A stretch of DNA of 10,574 nucleotides from Comamonadaceae bacterium (GCA_947458415.1 CANGZG010000079.1:1-10574), one strand, 5' to 3'; shown: positions 1 to 7,238, counted from the first letter of the stretch. A program made the numbers and translations. Notes: generated by a model from the letters alone, not told the origin.

Positions 1-2
1 TA

Positions 3-269
3 CTGAGTTTCCAAGAAATGTTCAAAGGCACCCTTAACCAAACCTCGGTCTACCCGCGCGAAGTGGTCAAGCTCGCGCTCGACCAGGGCGCGGCGGCGGT
101 CATCCTCGCGCACAACCACCCCAGTGGCGATGTACGCCCCTCGGCGGCTGACAGCACGCTCACTCGCACGTTGCAAACGGCTTTGTCGATGGTGGACGTG
201 AAAGTGCTGGACCACATCATCGTCGGGCCCGGAATCCATTGGTCCATGGCGGAGCGCAGCCCATGGTGA
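3..269 (+). CDS. radC: RadC-family JAB/MPN metalloprotein, 3' part only
   Basis: This is the C-terminal part of a RadC-family protein whose 5' end lies outside the window; the frame is open back to base 3, so the ATG at 18 is internal. The visible 88 residues show a JAMM metal-binding motif: HNHPSGD encoded at 111-131, followed by PSAAD, which fits H-x-H-x7-S-x2-D with the last Asp at 150-152. A further family hallmark is the LDHIIVG segment, and the chain ends in SMAERSPW. RadC proteins were once linked to DNA repair, but their biochemical role is not settled. The stop codon at 267-269 overlaps the start of the following Smr-domain gene by 7 bp, which suggests co-transcription and translational coupling. 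Confidence 0.9.
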   Translation: MSFQEMFKGTLNQTSVYPREVVKLALDQGAAAVILAHNHPSGDVRPSAADSTLTRTLQTALSMVDVKVLDHIIVGPGIHWSMAERSPW

Positions 270-895
270 AAGCGCGCAGCCTGCAAGACTTGGCGTTGAT
301 CAAACAAACCCTCAGCCAGCAAGCCGAACGCGAAGCCGCTTTGGCCGCAGAAAAACTCGCCCAAGCGCGCCGCGCCAAAGCAGAACAAAACCTGTTCCAA
401 CGCGCAGTTGGGCAGGTCAACCCCCTGGCTTCACAACCTCGGGTTGAGTTGGGCGGCGCGCCTGCACCACCCAAAGCGTTTCAACAAAAGCGCGACGACG
501 ACCGCGTGCTTCGCGAAAGCCTGAGCGACGATTTTGATGTCAGCACCTTGCTAGATACCGACGATGAACTCAGCTACCGGCGCAGCGGCATCGGCACTGA
601 CGTGACGCAAAAATTACGCAAAGGGCACTGGAGTCTGCAAGGCCAAATCGATTTGCACGGCTTGCGCTCCGACGAAGCGCGTGAGGCCTTGGGCCAATTC
701 ATCCGAGACGCACACAAGCGCGGTTGGCGTTGCATACGCGTGGTGCACGGCAAAGGCTTGGGGTCGCCCGGCAAAACGCCGGTGCTCAAAGCGAAAGTGC
801 AGCGTTGGTTGGTGCAAAAAAATGAAGTGCTGGCATTTGTGCAAGCCAAAGCTTCAGAAGGCGGCGCCGGGGCCTTGGTGGTGTTGCTCAGTTGA
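263..895 (+). CDS. Smr-domain protein
   Basis: A 210-aa protein with a C-terminal Smr (small MutS-related) domain, a fold found in MutS2 and in stand-alone proteins with DNA- or RNA-nicking activity. The domain covers about residues 127-209. It shows IDLHGL at 129-134, HGKG at 162-165 and the closing GGAGALVVLL segment, all hallmarks of the family. Residues 1-50 are charged and predicted helical, probably a short coiled coil, followed by a variable linker. I chose the ATG at 263 because GGAG at 251-254 lies 8 bases upstream; a TTG at 239 in the same frame has no such site. It overlaps the end of radC by 7 bp and converges with the permease gene across only 29 bp. The domain call is firm, but substrate and pathway are unknown. 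Confidence 0.9.
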   Translation: MVKARSLQDLALIKQTLSQQAEREAALAAEKLAQARRAKAEQNLFQRAVGQVNPLASQPRVELGGAPAPPKAFQQKRDDDRVLRESLSDDFDVSTLLDTDDELSYRRSGIGTDVTQKLRKGHWSLQGQIDLHGLRSDEAREALGQFIRDAHKRGWRCIRVVHGKGLGSPGKTPVLKAKVQRWLVQKNEVLAFVQAKASEGGAGALVVLLS

Positions 896-924
896 TCCCG
901 GTCACCACGGTTTCACCCAAACCA

Positions 925-3495
925 TCATTCCGCCGCCATGCGCAAGGTCTGCACCACGGGACGGCGCAACACCTCACGCAACCCCCACCAACCCGCGCCC
1001 CAGGCCAACACTGCGCCACCTGCAATGCCCACCGCCAACACCCAAGGCGACGCCTGCCAATTGAACTCAAACACAAACCAAGCCAAGGCCCAACCCATGA
1101 CAGACGCCACCACCGCGGCCAATGCCCCTGACAAAGCGCCCACGCCCAGCAATTCGGCGGTTTGAACTTTTCTCAGCAACTGGTTACCCGCCCCGAGGGC
1201 GCGCAGCACAGCGTACTCCCGGGCCCGCTCCTCACGGGTGGCGGTGACGGTGGCAAACAACACCACCAAACCCGCTGCCAACGTGAAGCCGAACAAAAAC
1301 TCCACGGCCCCAATCACCTGACCCAGCACCTTTTGCACTTGGTTGATCGTGGCTCCCATGTCGACGTTGGTGACATTGGGAAACTGGTTGACCAATTCGT
1401 TGTCAAACCCTTTGCGTGGCGGCGCCTTGTACGCGGCGATGTAGGTCATCGGCAAATCAGGTAGGCGGGAGACGGGATACAGCGCAAAGAAATTCGCACG
1501 CATGGACGTCCAATCCACCCGGCGCAAAGAAGTGATGCGCGCAGTCACGGCTTGTCCTGCCATGTCAAACACCAACTCATCGCCCAGCTTCAAGCGCAAG
1601 CTTTTGGCAATGCCCTCCTCCATGCTGATGGCGTTCGCCTCTTCGGGCACCCAAGTGCCTTGCACGATTTGGTTGTGTGTGGGGGCGCGGGCCGTGTGCG
1701 ACATGTTGAACTCGCGCTCGACCAAGCGTTGCGCACGCTCATCGCTGAAATCTTCCGGTCGCACGGCTTTGCCATTCACTTGCAACAAGCGGCCACGGAT
1801 CATGGGATACCAGTCGCGTTGTTCTATGCCAGCTTGGTCCAAGAGCGTCAAAAAAGCCTGCGCCTGGTCCGGTTGAATGTTGATCACAAACCGGTTCGGT
1901 GCGTCTGCCGGGGTGGCGTTGCGCCAGCTGTCCACCAGATCGGTGCGCAGCAACACCAACAACATCAAGGCCAACAAACCCACCGACAACGAGCTGATTT
2001 GAACCACGGTGTAACCGGGTCTGGCACTGATTTGGCGGGTGGCCATGCGCAACCATGAAGGCACGTGTTGCCAATTGACGGTTTGACGCAATCCCCAAAC
2101 CGCCAGCCAAGCCATGCCGGCGAACACCAAGGCCGCGCCAGCAAAACCCCCAACCACCATCAAACCCAACCCAGCATCGCGGCTGGCATTCAACAACAAA
2201 CCCGCAAAGCCTGACAAACCCAACAGCAACACGCCCAAAGAGGCCGGCTTGAGTGGCCCCATGTCACGGCGGATCACGCGCAAGGCAGGCACCTGGGCCA
2301 ATTGCAAGATCGGCGGCAACCCAAACGCGAACAACAATGTCAGCCCTGCCCCCAGCCCCTGCACCACCGGCTGCCAACTGGCCGCGGGCAAGTCGGTATC
2401 GACCAAGCCGGCCAACAATTGCACGAACACTTGGTGCAAGCCAAAACCCATGGCCAGACCAAATACGCTGGCCAACACACCTGCTGTGAAAAATTCGCCC
2501 ACGTACACCCACAGAATTTGCCGCTGGCTTTGACCGAGCACACGCAACATGGCGCAATCATCCAAATGCCCTGCCGCAAACGCGCGCGCCGCCAAAGCCA
2601 CGGCCACCGCACTCAAGAGCGCTGCCAGCAAAGCCACCAAATGCAAAAATTTCTCGGCGCGGTCCAAGGTTTGACGCATCTCGGGCCGACCCGCCTCGAG
2701 CGTCTCAAGACGGGTACCGCGCACTTCGGTTCGTTTGACATAGGTTTGTGCCCATGCGGTGAACGCGGCCACTTGGCTGCCATGGCCCGCCACCGCCAAT
2801 CGCCAATTGACGCGACTGGCCGGTTGCACCAAACCTGTGGCCGCGAGATCGGCTTGGTTCATCATGATGCGCGGCGCAAAATTCATGAAGCCCGCGCCCC
2901 GGTCTGGCTCTGACACCAACACCTTTGAAATACGAAGCGTGCGCTCACCTAATGAAATATTGCTGCCAGACTTGATTTCCAGCGCTTCCAGTATCGCGGG
3001 CTCTACCCACACTTCACCGGCCTGTGGAATGTCTTGGGTGGGCACCGACGGGCGGTCATAGACCGTCTCATTGGTCAATTCTGTGGCCAAACTCGGCTTG
3101 ACCACGGGCTCATCCCAATCAGGCAAGACCTGTAATTGGCCTCTTAACGGGTAGCCTTCAGACACCACTTTGAGCGCCACCAAGCGGCTTTGCCCATCGG
3201 TCGCTGAACCACTGCGGGCCATGGTGGGGAAGCTGAGTGTGACCACCGAGCGCAGCCCAAACCCTTTGACTTGGTCCAGCACCTCCGCAGAAAAAGCATG
3301 GTCACTGACCAGTACCGCGTCGCCGCCCAACAACTGTTTGGCATCGCGCTGCAAGCCTGCTTCGATGCGGTTGGCCAAAAAACCGACCGAAGAAAGCGCC
3401 GCCACGCCCAAGCTGACCGCCACGAACAACAAGCGCAATTCACCTGCCCGCGCGTCGCGCCACAGGGCTTTGCCCACCATGCGCAGCCACCTCAC
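925..3495 (-). CDS. ybbP: FtsX/MacB-type ABC transporter permease, YbbP-like
   Basis: An 856-aa inner-membrane permease of the YbbP/LolC-E class (E. coli YbbP is about 800 aa). One membrane helix near residues 21-43 is followed by a large periplasmic domain (about 45-280). A first FtsX-like domain follows (helices near 284-308, 328-352, 381-402), then three further helices near 419-436, 443-469 and 496-518, a second periplasmic region and a C-terminal FtsX domain (about 720-850). The cytoplasmic loop after the first helix of the last domain reads EERAREYAVLRALG, typical for docking to the ATPase. Such proteins pair with a YbbA/LolD-like ATPase to move lipophilic substrates or peptides out of the membrane. 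The GTG start forms a GTGA overlap with the hslR stop and has GGAG 9 bases upstream. An ATG at 3480 is an alternative. No ATPase gene lies next to it. Confidence 0.92.
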   Translation of the reverse strand: MRWLRMVGKALWRDARAGELRLLFVAVSLGVAALSSVGFLANRIEAGLQRDAKQLLGGDAVLVSDHAFSAEVLDQVKGFGLRSVVTLSFPTMARSGSATDGQSRLVALKVVSEGYPLRGQLQVLPDWDEPVVKPSLATELTNETVYDRPSVPTQDIPQAGEVWVEPAILEALEIKSGSNISLGERTLRISKVLVSEPDRGAGFMNFAPRIMMNQADLAATGLVQPASRVNWRLAVAGHGSQVAAFTAWAQTYVKRTEVRGTRLETLEAGRPEMRQTLDRAEKFLHLVALLAALLSAVAVALAARAFAAGHLDDCAMLRVLGQSQRQILWVYVGEFFTAGVLASVFGLAMGFGLHQVFVQLLAGLVDTDLPAASWQPVVQGLGAGLTLLFAFGLPPILQLAQVPALRVIRRDMGPLKPASLGVLLLGLSGFAGLLLNASRDAGLGLMVVGGFAGAALVFAGMAWLAVWGLRQTVNWQHVPSWLRMATRQISARPGYTVVQISSLSVGLLALMLLVLLRTDLVDSWRNATPADAPNRFVINIQPDQAQAFLTLLDQAGIEQRDWYPMIRGRLLQVNGKAVRPEDFSDERAQRLVEREFNMSHTARAPTHNQIVQGTWVPEEANAISMEEGIAKSLRLKLGDELVFDMAGQAVTARITSLRRVDWTSMRANFFALYPVSRLPDLPMTYIAAYKAPPRKGFDNELVNQFPNVTNVDMGATINQVQKVLGQVIGAVEFLFGFTLAAGLVVLFATVTATREERAREYAVLRALGAGNQLLRKVQTAELLGVGALSGALAAVVASVMGWALAWFVFEFNWQASPWVLAVGIAGGAVLAWGAGWWGLREVLRRPVVQTLRMAAE

Positions 3496-3908
3496 AGCGA
3501 AGCACTCCAGCGATCATCCCAACCGTGGCCCGCCTGCTCGAGTTCACGCCGGTCGCGTTTGGTGGGTCTGCCATGGGCGATGCTCAGTGCCGGTTCGCGG
3601 GCAAATCGCCGTTGCTGGCTGTGCAATTCACGGGCTTTGAGGCTGTCGGGGGTTTCTGCATAGAGTAACTGGGCCACCGTTGCCGAACCCCGTTTGTCGC
3701 TGATGGCAAGCACTTGCACGGTGCGGGTCAGGCCATCGCGACGCAGGGCAATCAACTCGCCCACCTTGACCTCGCGTGCCGGCTTGACCACTTGGTCGTT
3801 GACAGCAACGCGTCCCTTGTTGATCTCGTCGGTGGCCAGCGATCGGGTTTTGTAAAAACGCGCCGCCCACAGCCATTTGTCGATTCGTAGTTTGTCCATT
3901 GCGCCCAT
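3492..3908 (-). CDS. hslR: Hsp15-like S4-domain RNA-binding protein
   Basis: A protein of about 138 aa matching ribosome-associated heat-shock protein Hsp15 (E. coli 133 aa). The N-terminal S4 domain begins with RIDKWLWAARFYKTRSLA and continues with an INKGRVAVND segment, the usual S4 RNA-binding signature. The C-terminal third is basic (GRPTKRDRRELE), as in Hsp15. In E. coli, Hsp15 binds free 50S subunits carrying nascent-chain tRNA and helps recycle them after heat stress; the same role is inferred here. The start is uncertain between ATG at 3908 and ATG at 3899 (MDKLRIDKW), since neither has a strong ribosome-binding site. A longer in-frame TTG at 3950 is unlikely because the extra residues do not resemble the family. 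Its stop overlaps the permease start (GTGA), so the two are probably one transcript. Confidence 0.93.
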   Translation of the reverse strand: MGAMDKLRIDKWLWAARFYKTRSLATDEINKGRVAVNDQVVKPAREVKVGELIALRRDGLTRTVQVLAISDKRGSATVAQLLYAETPDSLKARELHSQQRRFAREPALSIAHGRPTKRDRRELEQAGHGWDDRWSASL

Positions 3909-3963
3909 TTTGACCGCTTTGCCAAAAAATCCGTGGCCTGTCCAAAGCAAACCCCAAGCTGTC

Positions 3964-4001
3964 TGGCAAATAGCAGAAAAACAACATGGTCATATTTGCC
4001 A
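3964..4001. repeat. 9-bp perfect inverted repeat in divergent promoter region
   Basis: TGGCAAATA at 3964-3972 is repeated exactly in reverse complement as TATTTGCCA at 3993-4001, with a 20-base spacer, so arm centres are 29 bp apart. It ends 3 bases before the -35 hexamer of the parA-operon promoter and lies upstream of hslR on the other strand. The spacing of roughly three helical turns is compatible with a two-site operator. As RNA it could also form a long-looped hairpin in the hslR leader. No regulator is identified. Confidence 0.55.
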
Positions 4002-4004
4002 AAT

Positions 4005-4032
4005 TTGACATAGCCACCAAAAAAGCTAATAT
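4005..4032 (+). promoter_or_regulatory. sigma70-type promoter for the parA operon
   Basis: A perfect -35 TTGACA at 4005-4010 and a -10-like TAATAT at 4027-4032 are separated by 16 bases. TAATAT matches the TATAAT consensus at four positions, including the important second A and final T. Transcription would start near 4038-4041, leaving a leader of about 80 nt before the parA ATG. This is the best promoter-like element seen in the only long intergenic region, and it faces the parA operon. Confidence 0.6.
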
Positions 4033-4055
4033 CGACACCCCCTTAGGAAATTAAC

Positions 4056-4099
4056 TTCAATTGATTTCTGGGGTTTTGAATTGAAAAATTTCAACCCAG
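4056..4099 (+). promoter_or_regulatory. parA leader with overlapping inverted repeats
   Basis: The leader between promoter and start codon holds three inverted repeats. TTCAATT (4056-4062) pairs with AATTGAA (4079-4085). TTGAAA (4081-4086) pairs with TTTCAA (4089-4094). CTGGG (4068-4072) pairs with CCCAG (4095-4099). The first two share bases, so they cannot form together. The last pair closes a hairpin ending 8 bases before the GGAG ribosome-binding site. No run of T follows, so it does not look like an intrinsic terminator. Function is unproven. Confidence 0.4.
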
Positions 4100-4118
4100 C
4101 GTGCATCGGAGCGTCAAG

Positions 4119-5042
4119 ATGGCATTCAAGATTTTGGTCACCAGTCAAAAAGGTGGTGTGGGAAAAAGCACCTTGTCTGCGAATTTGGTGGCTTACCTGA
4201 GCCGCAGCTTGAACCTGCCGGTCACGTTGATCGATTGGGACCCGCACGGCTCTTCCAGCAATTGGTTGAAACAAGCACCGCCGGTGGGTGCGGTGATTCA
4301 ACACTTGGCTTTGCCGGTGGACCAAGGTGGCAACCGCCCCATTTTTGAAGCACGATTGCAAATGCGACGCGCTGCCAGCGAATGCGACATCCTGGTGTGT
4401 GACCTGACTTGGTCAGATTCCTTGGCCGGTGAGTTGATGTTCGAGTTCGACATGGTGTTGGTGCCCACCTCCGTGTCGGAAATTGAACTGGCCGCCACCT
4501 CGGGTTTCCTCAGCCGCCACCGCTGGGTGTTCGATTCGGCAGCTGCACGCCGCCCGATGCTGGTGGTCTGCCCGACACGCGTGCTGAACGAACAACTCAA
4601 CTCGGATGTGTTCACCAAACAGCGCTTCCCTGTCAGCTTCATGTTGGCACCGCCCATTTTGGAAGCCCAAAGCGCCCGCGATTTGTTCGAGCGCGGCTAC
4701 TTGATGGACGCACGCGACATCGGTGGTGAATCGTTCCGCGAATTCGGTGAAGCCATTTGTGCTGCGCGTGAAATTCGCATGGCGCAGTCTCAGCAACCTC
4801 GGACCTCGCCCGTCAAACTCACCGCCAAAGACACCAGCAGCCACCGCGTGCCGCTCACCCCCAGCAAGGCCAGTGTGCTCGAAAGCATTCCGAACTCATC
4901 CCAATACTCAGTGCTGGGCCGTTACCGCCAGCGCAAAGTGGCGGGCGAAGCAGAAGAAACCTCCAGCGCTCGCTCGCTTGCGCAAATGGGCATTCCTGAA
5001 TTTCTCAAGCGCCTTGCTCGCGGCAACTCTGCCAAGCTGTGA
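4119..5042 (+). CDS. Orphan ParA/MinD-family ATPase with C-terminal extension
   Basis: A 307-aa cytosolic P-loop ATPase of the ParA/MinD class, which forms ATP-dependent dimers and positions DNA or other cargo. The deviant Walker A motif KGGVGKST lies at 11-18 with the signature lysine K11. The A' motif LIDWDPHGSS lies at 37-46 and the Walker B strand ILVCD at 91-95. After Walker B the usual TPPSLG-type sequence is replaced by LTWSDS. The ATPase core ends near residue 222; residues 225-290 are Ser/Pro/Thr-rich and probably disordered. The last stretch contains FLKRL (295-299), the same pentapeptide found in the E. coli MinD membrane-targeting helix. The ATG at 4119 is chosen for GGAG at 4108-4111, 7 bases upstream; an in-frame GTG at 4101 is weaker. 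No parB or parS-like site is present, and a coiled-coil gene overlaps its end, so it is probably not the chromosomal ParA. The cargo is unknown. Confidence 0.9.
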   Translation: MAFKILVTSQKGGVGKSTLSANLVAYLSRSLNLPVTLIDWDPHGSSSNWLKQAPPVGAVIQHLALPVDQGGNRPIFEARLQMRRAASECDILVCDLTWSDSLAGELMFEFDMVLVPTSVSEIELAATSGFLSRHRWVFDSAAARRPMLVVCPTRVLNEQLNSDVFTKQRFPVSFMLAPPILEAQSARDLFERGYLMDARDIGGESFREFGEAICAAREIRMAQSQQPRTSPVKLTAKDTSSHRVPLTPSKASVLESIPNSSQYSVLGRYRQRKVAGEAEETSSARSLAQMGIPEFLKRLARGNSAKL

Positions 5043-5581
5043 TTGACATGCCGCAAGAAAAATTCCTCGCCTTCAAAGGCCTGAAGCAATACGACCCCGG
5101 CATGGGCTGGGCCTCGGTGCACAACTTTGCTGAAGCACCAGAAAACCAAGTTCAACCAGCGCCGCCCAGCCTGGGTCCGGCCGAAGAACAGACCGACACC
5201 GAGCCAGGGTTGCAAGCGGCCTTGGACCATGCACGCATGGAAGCGGCACACAGCGCAGCAGAGGTGTTGCACGACCCGTTGCTGGGCGAGTTGTTCGAAC
5301 AACTGCACCAGCCGCCAAAAGACGAATTGGCGCAAAGTTGGAAGCTGATCGCGCAAAGTGTGAACTTGCTCAGCCAGCGCATGGCACAGCAACGCGAGTT
5401 GCGCGACCACATGACCAAAATCGAACAAGAGTTGGAACTGCTGCGTCAAAACATCTTGCATGACCTGAAAGAAATCCAACGCGCGTCTGACAGCCAATTG
5501 TCCATGGCGCGTTTACGTGCTGAGGTATCCTCGCTGGCACAAGCGCGTCTGTCTTCGAGACTGCGCCAGACACACACCTGA
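5039..5581 (+). CDS. Coiled-coil protein of unknown function, partner of ParA-like ATPase
   Basis: A soluble protein of about 180 aa that I do not assign to a known family. It has a short Lys-containing N-terminus (residues 1-20), a Pro/Glu/Gln-rich probably disordered stretch (about 33-57), and then mostly helical sequence with a likely coiled coil at about 97-170, including EQELELLRQNILHDLKEIQR. There is no signal peptide or membrane helix. The GTG at 5039 overlaps the parA stop as GTGA, so the two are probably translationally coupled; an ATG at 5048 is an alternative, and neither start has a clear Shine-Dalgarno site. Small coiled-coil proteins encoded directly after orphan ParA genes often act as cargo adaptors or ATPase activators. 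That role is inferred from position only. Confidence 0.8.
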   Translation: MIDMPQEKFLAFKGLKQYDPGMGWASVHNFAEAPENQVQPAPPSLGPAEEQTDTEPGLQAALDHARMEAAHSAAEVLHDPLLGELFEQLHQPPKDELAQSWKLIAQSVNLLSQRMAQQRELRDHMTKIEQELELLRQNILHDLKEIQRASDSQLSMARLRAEVSSLAQARLSSRLRQTHT

Positions 5582-5596
5582 CCCTCTGAGGTCAGG
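5577..5596 (+). promoter_or_regulatory. Perfect 7-bp hairpin at gene junction
   Basis: CCTGACC (5577-5583) and GGTCAGG (5590-5596) form a perfect 7-bp stem with a 6-base loop. It begins over the stop codon of the coiled-coil gene and ends 5 bases before the AGGAGG site of the next gene. No T run follows, so it is not a standard terminator. It could stabilise or process the mRNA, or tune translation of the downstream gene. Confidence 0.4.
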
Positions 5597-5601
5597 GCAG
5601 C

Positions 5602-5607
5602 AGGAGG
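5602..5607 (+). promoter_or_regulatory. Strong ribosome-binding site fixing a GTG start
   Basis: AGGAGG lies 8 bases upstream of the GTG at 5616. It decides the start of the glutamate-synthase-like gene. A longer in-frame reading from GTG 5517 would overlap the previous gene and add residues unlike the family. Confidence 0.85.
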
Positions 5608-5615
5608 TTTCTTCA

Positions 5616-7238
5616 GTGCTTGATCTCAACCAGATCCGTTACCCGGTCAGATACACCACCTTTTTCATTGCCCTGGCTGGCTTGTGTTTCAGTGCCTTGG
5701 TGCTGGTGGCTTCTGGCCAAGGTTGGATCATGCTGCTCTTCTTTGCCGCCCTGTCTGCGGTAGGTGTGCATGACTTGCTGCAAACCCATCACGCCATCTT
5801 GCGCAACTACCCGATCTTGGGTCACATGCGTTTTTTGCTCGAGTTCATTCGGCCGGAAATTCGGCAGTACTTCATGGAGAGTGAATCCGAGGCGGCGCCG
5901 TTTTCACGCGCCCAACGCAGCTTGGTTTATGCACGCGCGAAAGGCCAATCTGACAAGCGGCCCTTCGGTACCCAGCTCGATGTGGACCAAGCCGGTTTTG
6001 AATGGCTCACCCACTCGATGGCACCCACCACGATTGACAGCCCCCACTTTCGTGTGCGCGTGGGCAACACCGCATGCAGCCAACCCTATGACATCAGTTT
6101 GTTCAACGTGTCTGCGATGAGCTTTGGTGCACTCAGTGCCAATGCCATCATGGCCTTGAACCAAGGCGCCAAGATGGGTGGATTTGCACACGACACGGGT
6201 GAAGGCTCGATATCGCGTTACCACCGCATCCATGGAGGCGACCTGATTTGGGAAATCGGCTCTGGCTATTTTGGTTGCCGAGACGACCAAGGCAAATTCA
6301 GTCCCGAGCGGTTTGTGGCGCAAGCACGTGAACCGCAAGTTCGCATGATTGAGATCAAACTCAGCCAAGGCGCCAAACCCGGTCACGGTGGCGTGTTGCC
6401 TGCCGCCAAAGTGACCCCTGAAATCGCCGAAGCGCGCGGTGTGCCGTTGGGTGCTGATTGCGTTTCGCCTGCGGCGCACAGCAGTTTTTCCACACCCACC
6501 GAATTGCTCGAATTCATGCAGAGCTTGCGCGAGTTGAGTCAGAACAAACCGGTGGGCTTCAAGTTATGCATCGGCCACCCATGGGAATGGTTCGGCATTG
6601 CCAAAGCCATGCTCGAAACCCGCTTGTTGCCGGACTTCATCGTGATCGACGGCGCCGAGGGCGGCACAGGTGCGGCACCGCTGGAGTTCTCTGACCACAT
6701 GGGCATGCCGTTGAAAGAAGGTTTGCGCTTGGTGCACAACACCTTGGTGGGCATCGGCATGCGCGAGCATGTGAAGTTGGGTGCGAGCGGGAAAATCATC
6801 AGCAGCTTTGACATCGCTCGCACCTTGGCGTTGGGCGCCGACTGGTGTAACAGCGCGCGTGGCTTCATGTTCGCTTTGGGCTGTATTCAGGCGCAAACCT
6901 GTCACACCGGCAATTGCCCGACAGGTGTCACGACGCAAGACCCGCAACGGCAAATGGCCTTGGTGGTGCCCAGCAAAGCCGAACGCGTCAAACAGTTCCA
7001 CCAAAACACATTGGAATCATTCAAGGAATTGCTGCAAGCCGCTGGGTTGACATCGCCAGATCAACTGCAAGCGCACCATTTTTCACACCGCATCAGCCAC
7101 ACCGAAACGCAAACCTTGGCGCAGATGTACCCGTCGTTGAGCCAAGGCGCGTTGCTCAAAGACTCGGTGGCCAAATTGCCTGAGCCCTACAAAACCTATT
7201 GGGGCAAAGCCAGCGCAGACAGTTTCCACTGGCACTGA
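5616..7238 (+). CDS. Membrane-anchored FMN-binding glutamate-synthase-family protein
   Basis: A 540-aa protein matching the FMN/iron-sulfur synthase domain of the glutamate synthase large subunit. Two hydrophobic helices at about 12-33 and 37-53 suggest an inner-membrane anchor. The catalytic barrel follows, with SFGALS at 169-174, HDTGEGS at 192-198, a GAKPGHGG segment and DGAEGGTGAAP at 345-355. Cys423, Cys429 and Cys434 form the C-x5-C-x4-C pattern that holds the 3Fe-4S cluster in glutamate synthases. It lacks the N-terminal glutamine amidotransferase and the C-terminal GXGXG domain of GltB, and no gltD-like gene is seen, so it is probably not a classical glutamate synthase. Substrate and electron donor are unknown. 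It lies 34 bp after the coiled-coil gene and is probably in the parA operon. The GTG start is set by AGGAGG at 5602-5607. Confidence 0.9.
   Translation: MLDLNQIRYPVRYTTFFIALAGLCFSALVLVASGQGWIMLLFFAALSAVGVHDLLQTHHAILRNYPILGHMRFLLEFIRPEIRQYFMESESEAAPFSRAQRSLVYARAKGQSDKRPFGTQLDVDQAGFEWLTHSMAPTTIDSPHFRVRVGNTACSQPYDISLFNVSAMSFGALSANAIMALNQGAKMGGFAHDTGEGSISRYHRIHGGDLIWEIGSGYFGCRDDQGKFSPERFVAQAREPQVRMIEIKLSQGAKPGHGGVLPAAKVTPEIAEARGVPLGADCVSPAAHSSFSTPTELLEFMQSLRELSQNKPVGFKLCIGHPWEWFGIAKAMLETRLLPDFIVIDGAEGGTGAAPLEFSDHMGMPLKEGLRLVHNTLVGIGMREHVKLGASGKIISSFDIARTLALGADWCNSARGFMFALGCIQAQTCHTGNCPTGVTTQDPQRQMALVVPSKAERVKQFHQNTLESFKELLQAAGLTSPDQLQAHHFSHRISHTETQTLAQMYPSLSQGALLKDSVAKLPEPYKTYWGKASADSFHWH

Noticed and set aside
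896..924. Possible terminator between the Smr and permease genes
   Set aside because: The 29-bp gap holds no stem of useful length and no T run on either strand.
2302..2913. A 203-codon + strand open frame inside the permease gene
   Set aside because: It is antisense to a clear YbbP-type permease, encodes a His/Gln-rich composition without domains, and has no convincing start. It is a shadow frame of GC-rich coding DNA.
3909..4030. Promoter for hslR-ybbP on the - strand
   Set aside because: Several partial matches exist (for example TTGGTG with AAATAT at 17 bases), but none has both hexamers close to consensus, so no site is listed.
4119..5581. Chromosomal ParAB partition locus
   Set aside because: The second gene has no ParB nuclease-like or helix-turn-helix domain, and no parS-like palindrome was seen; the neighbours are not those of the origin-proximal par locus.
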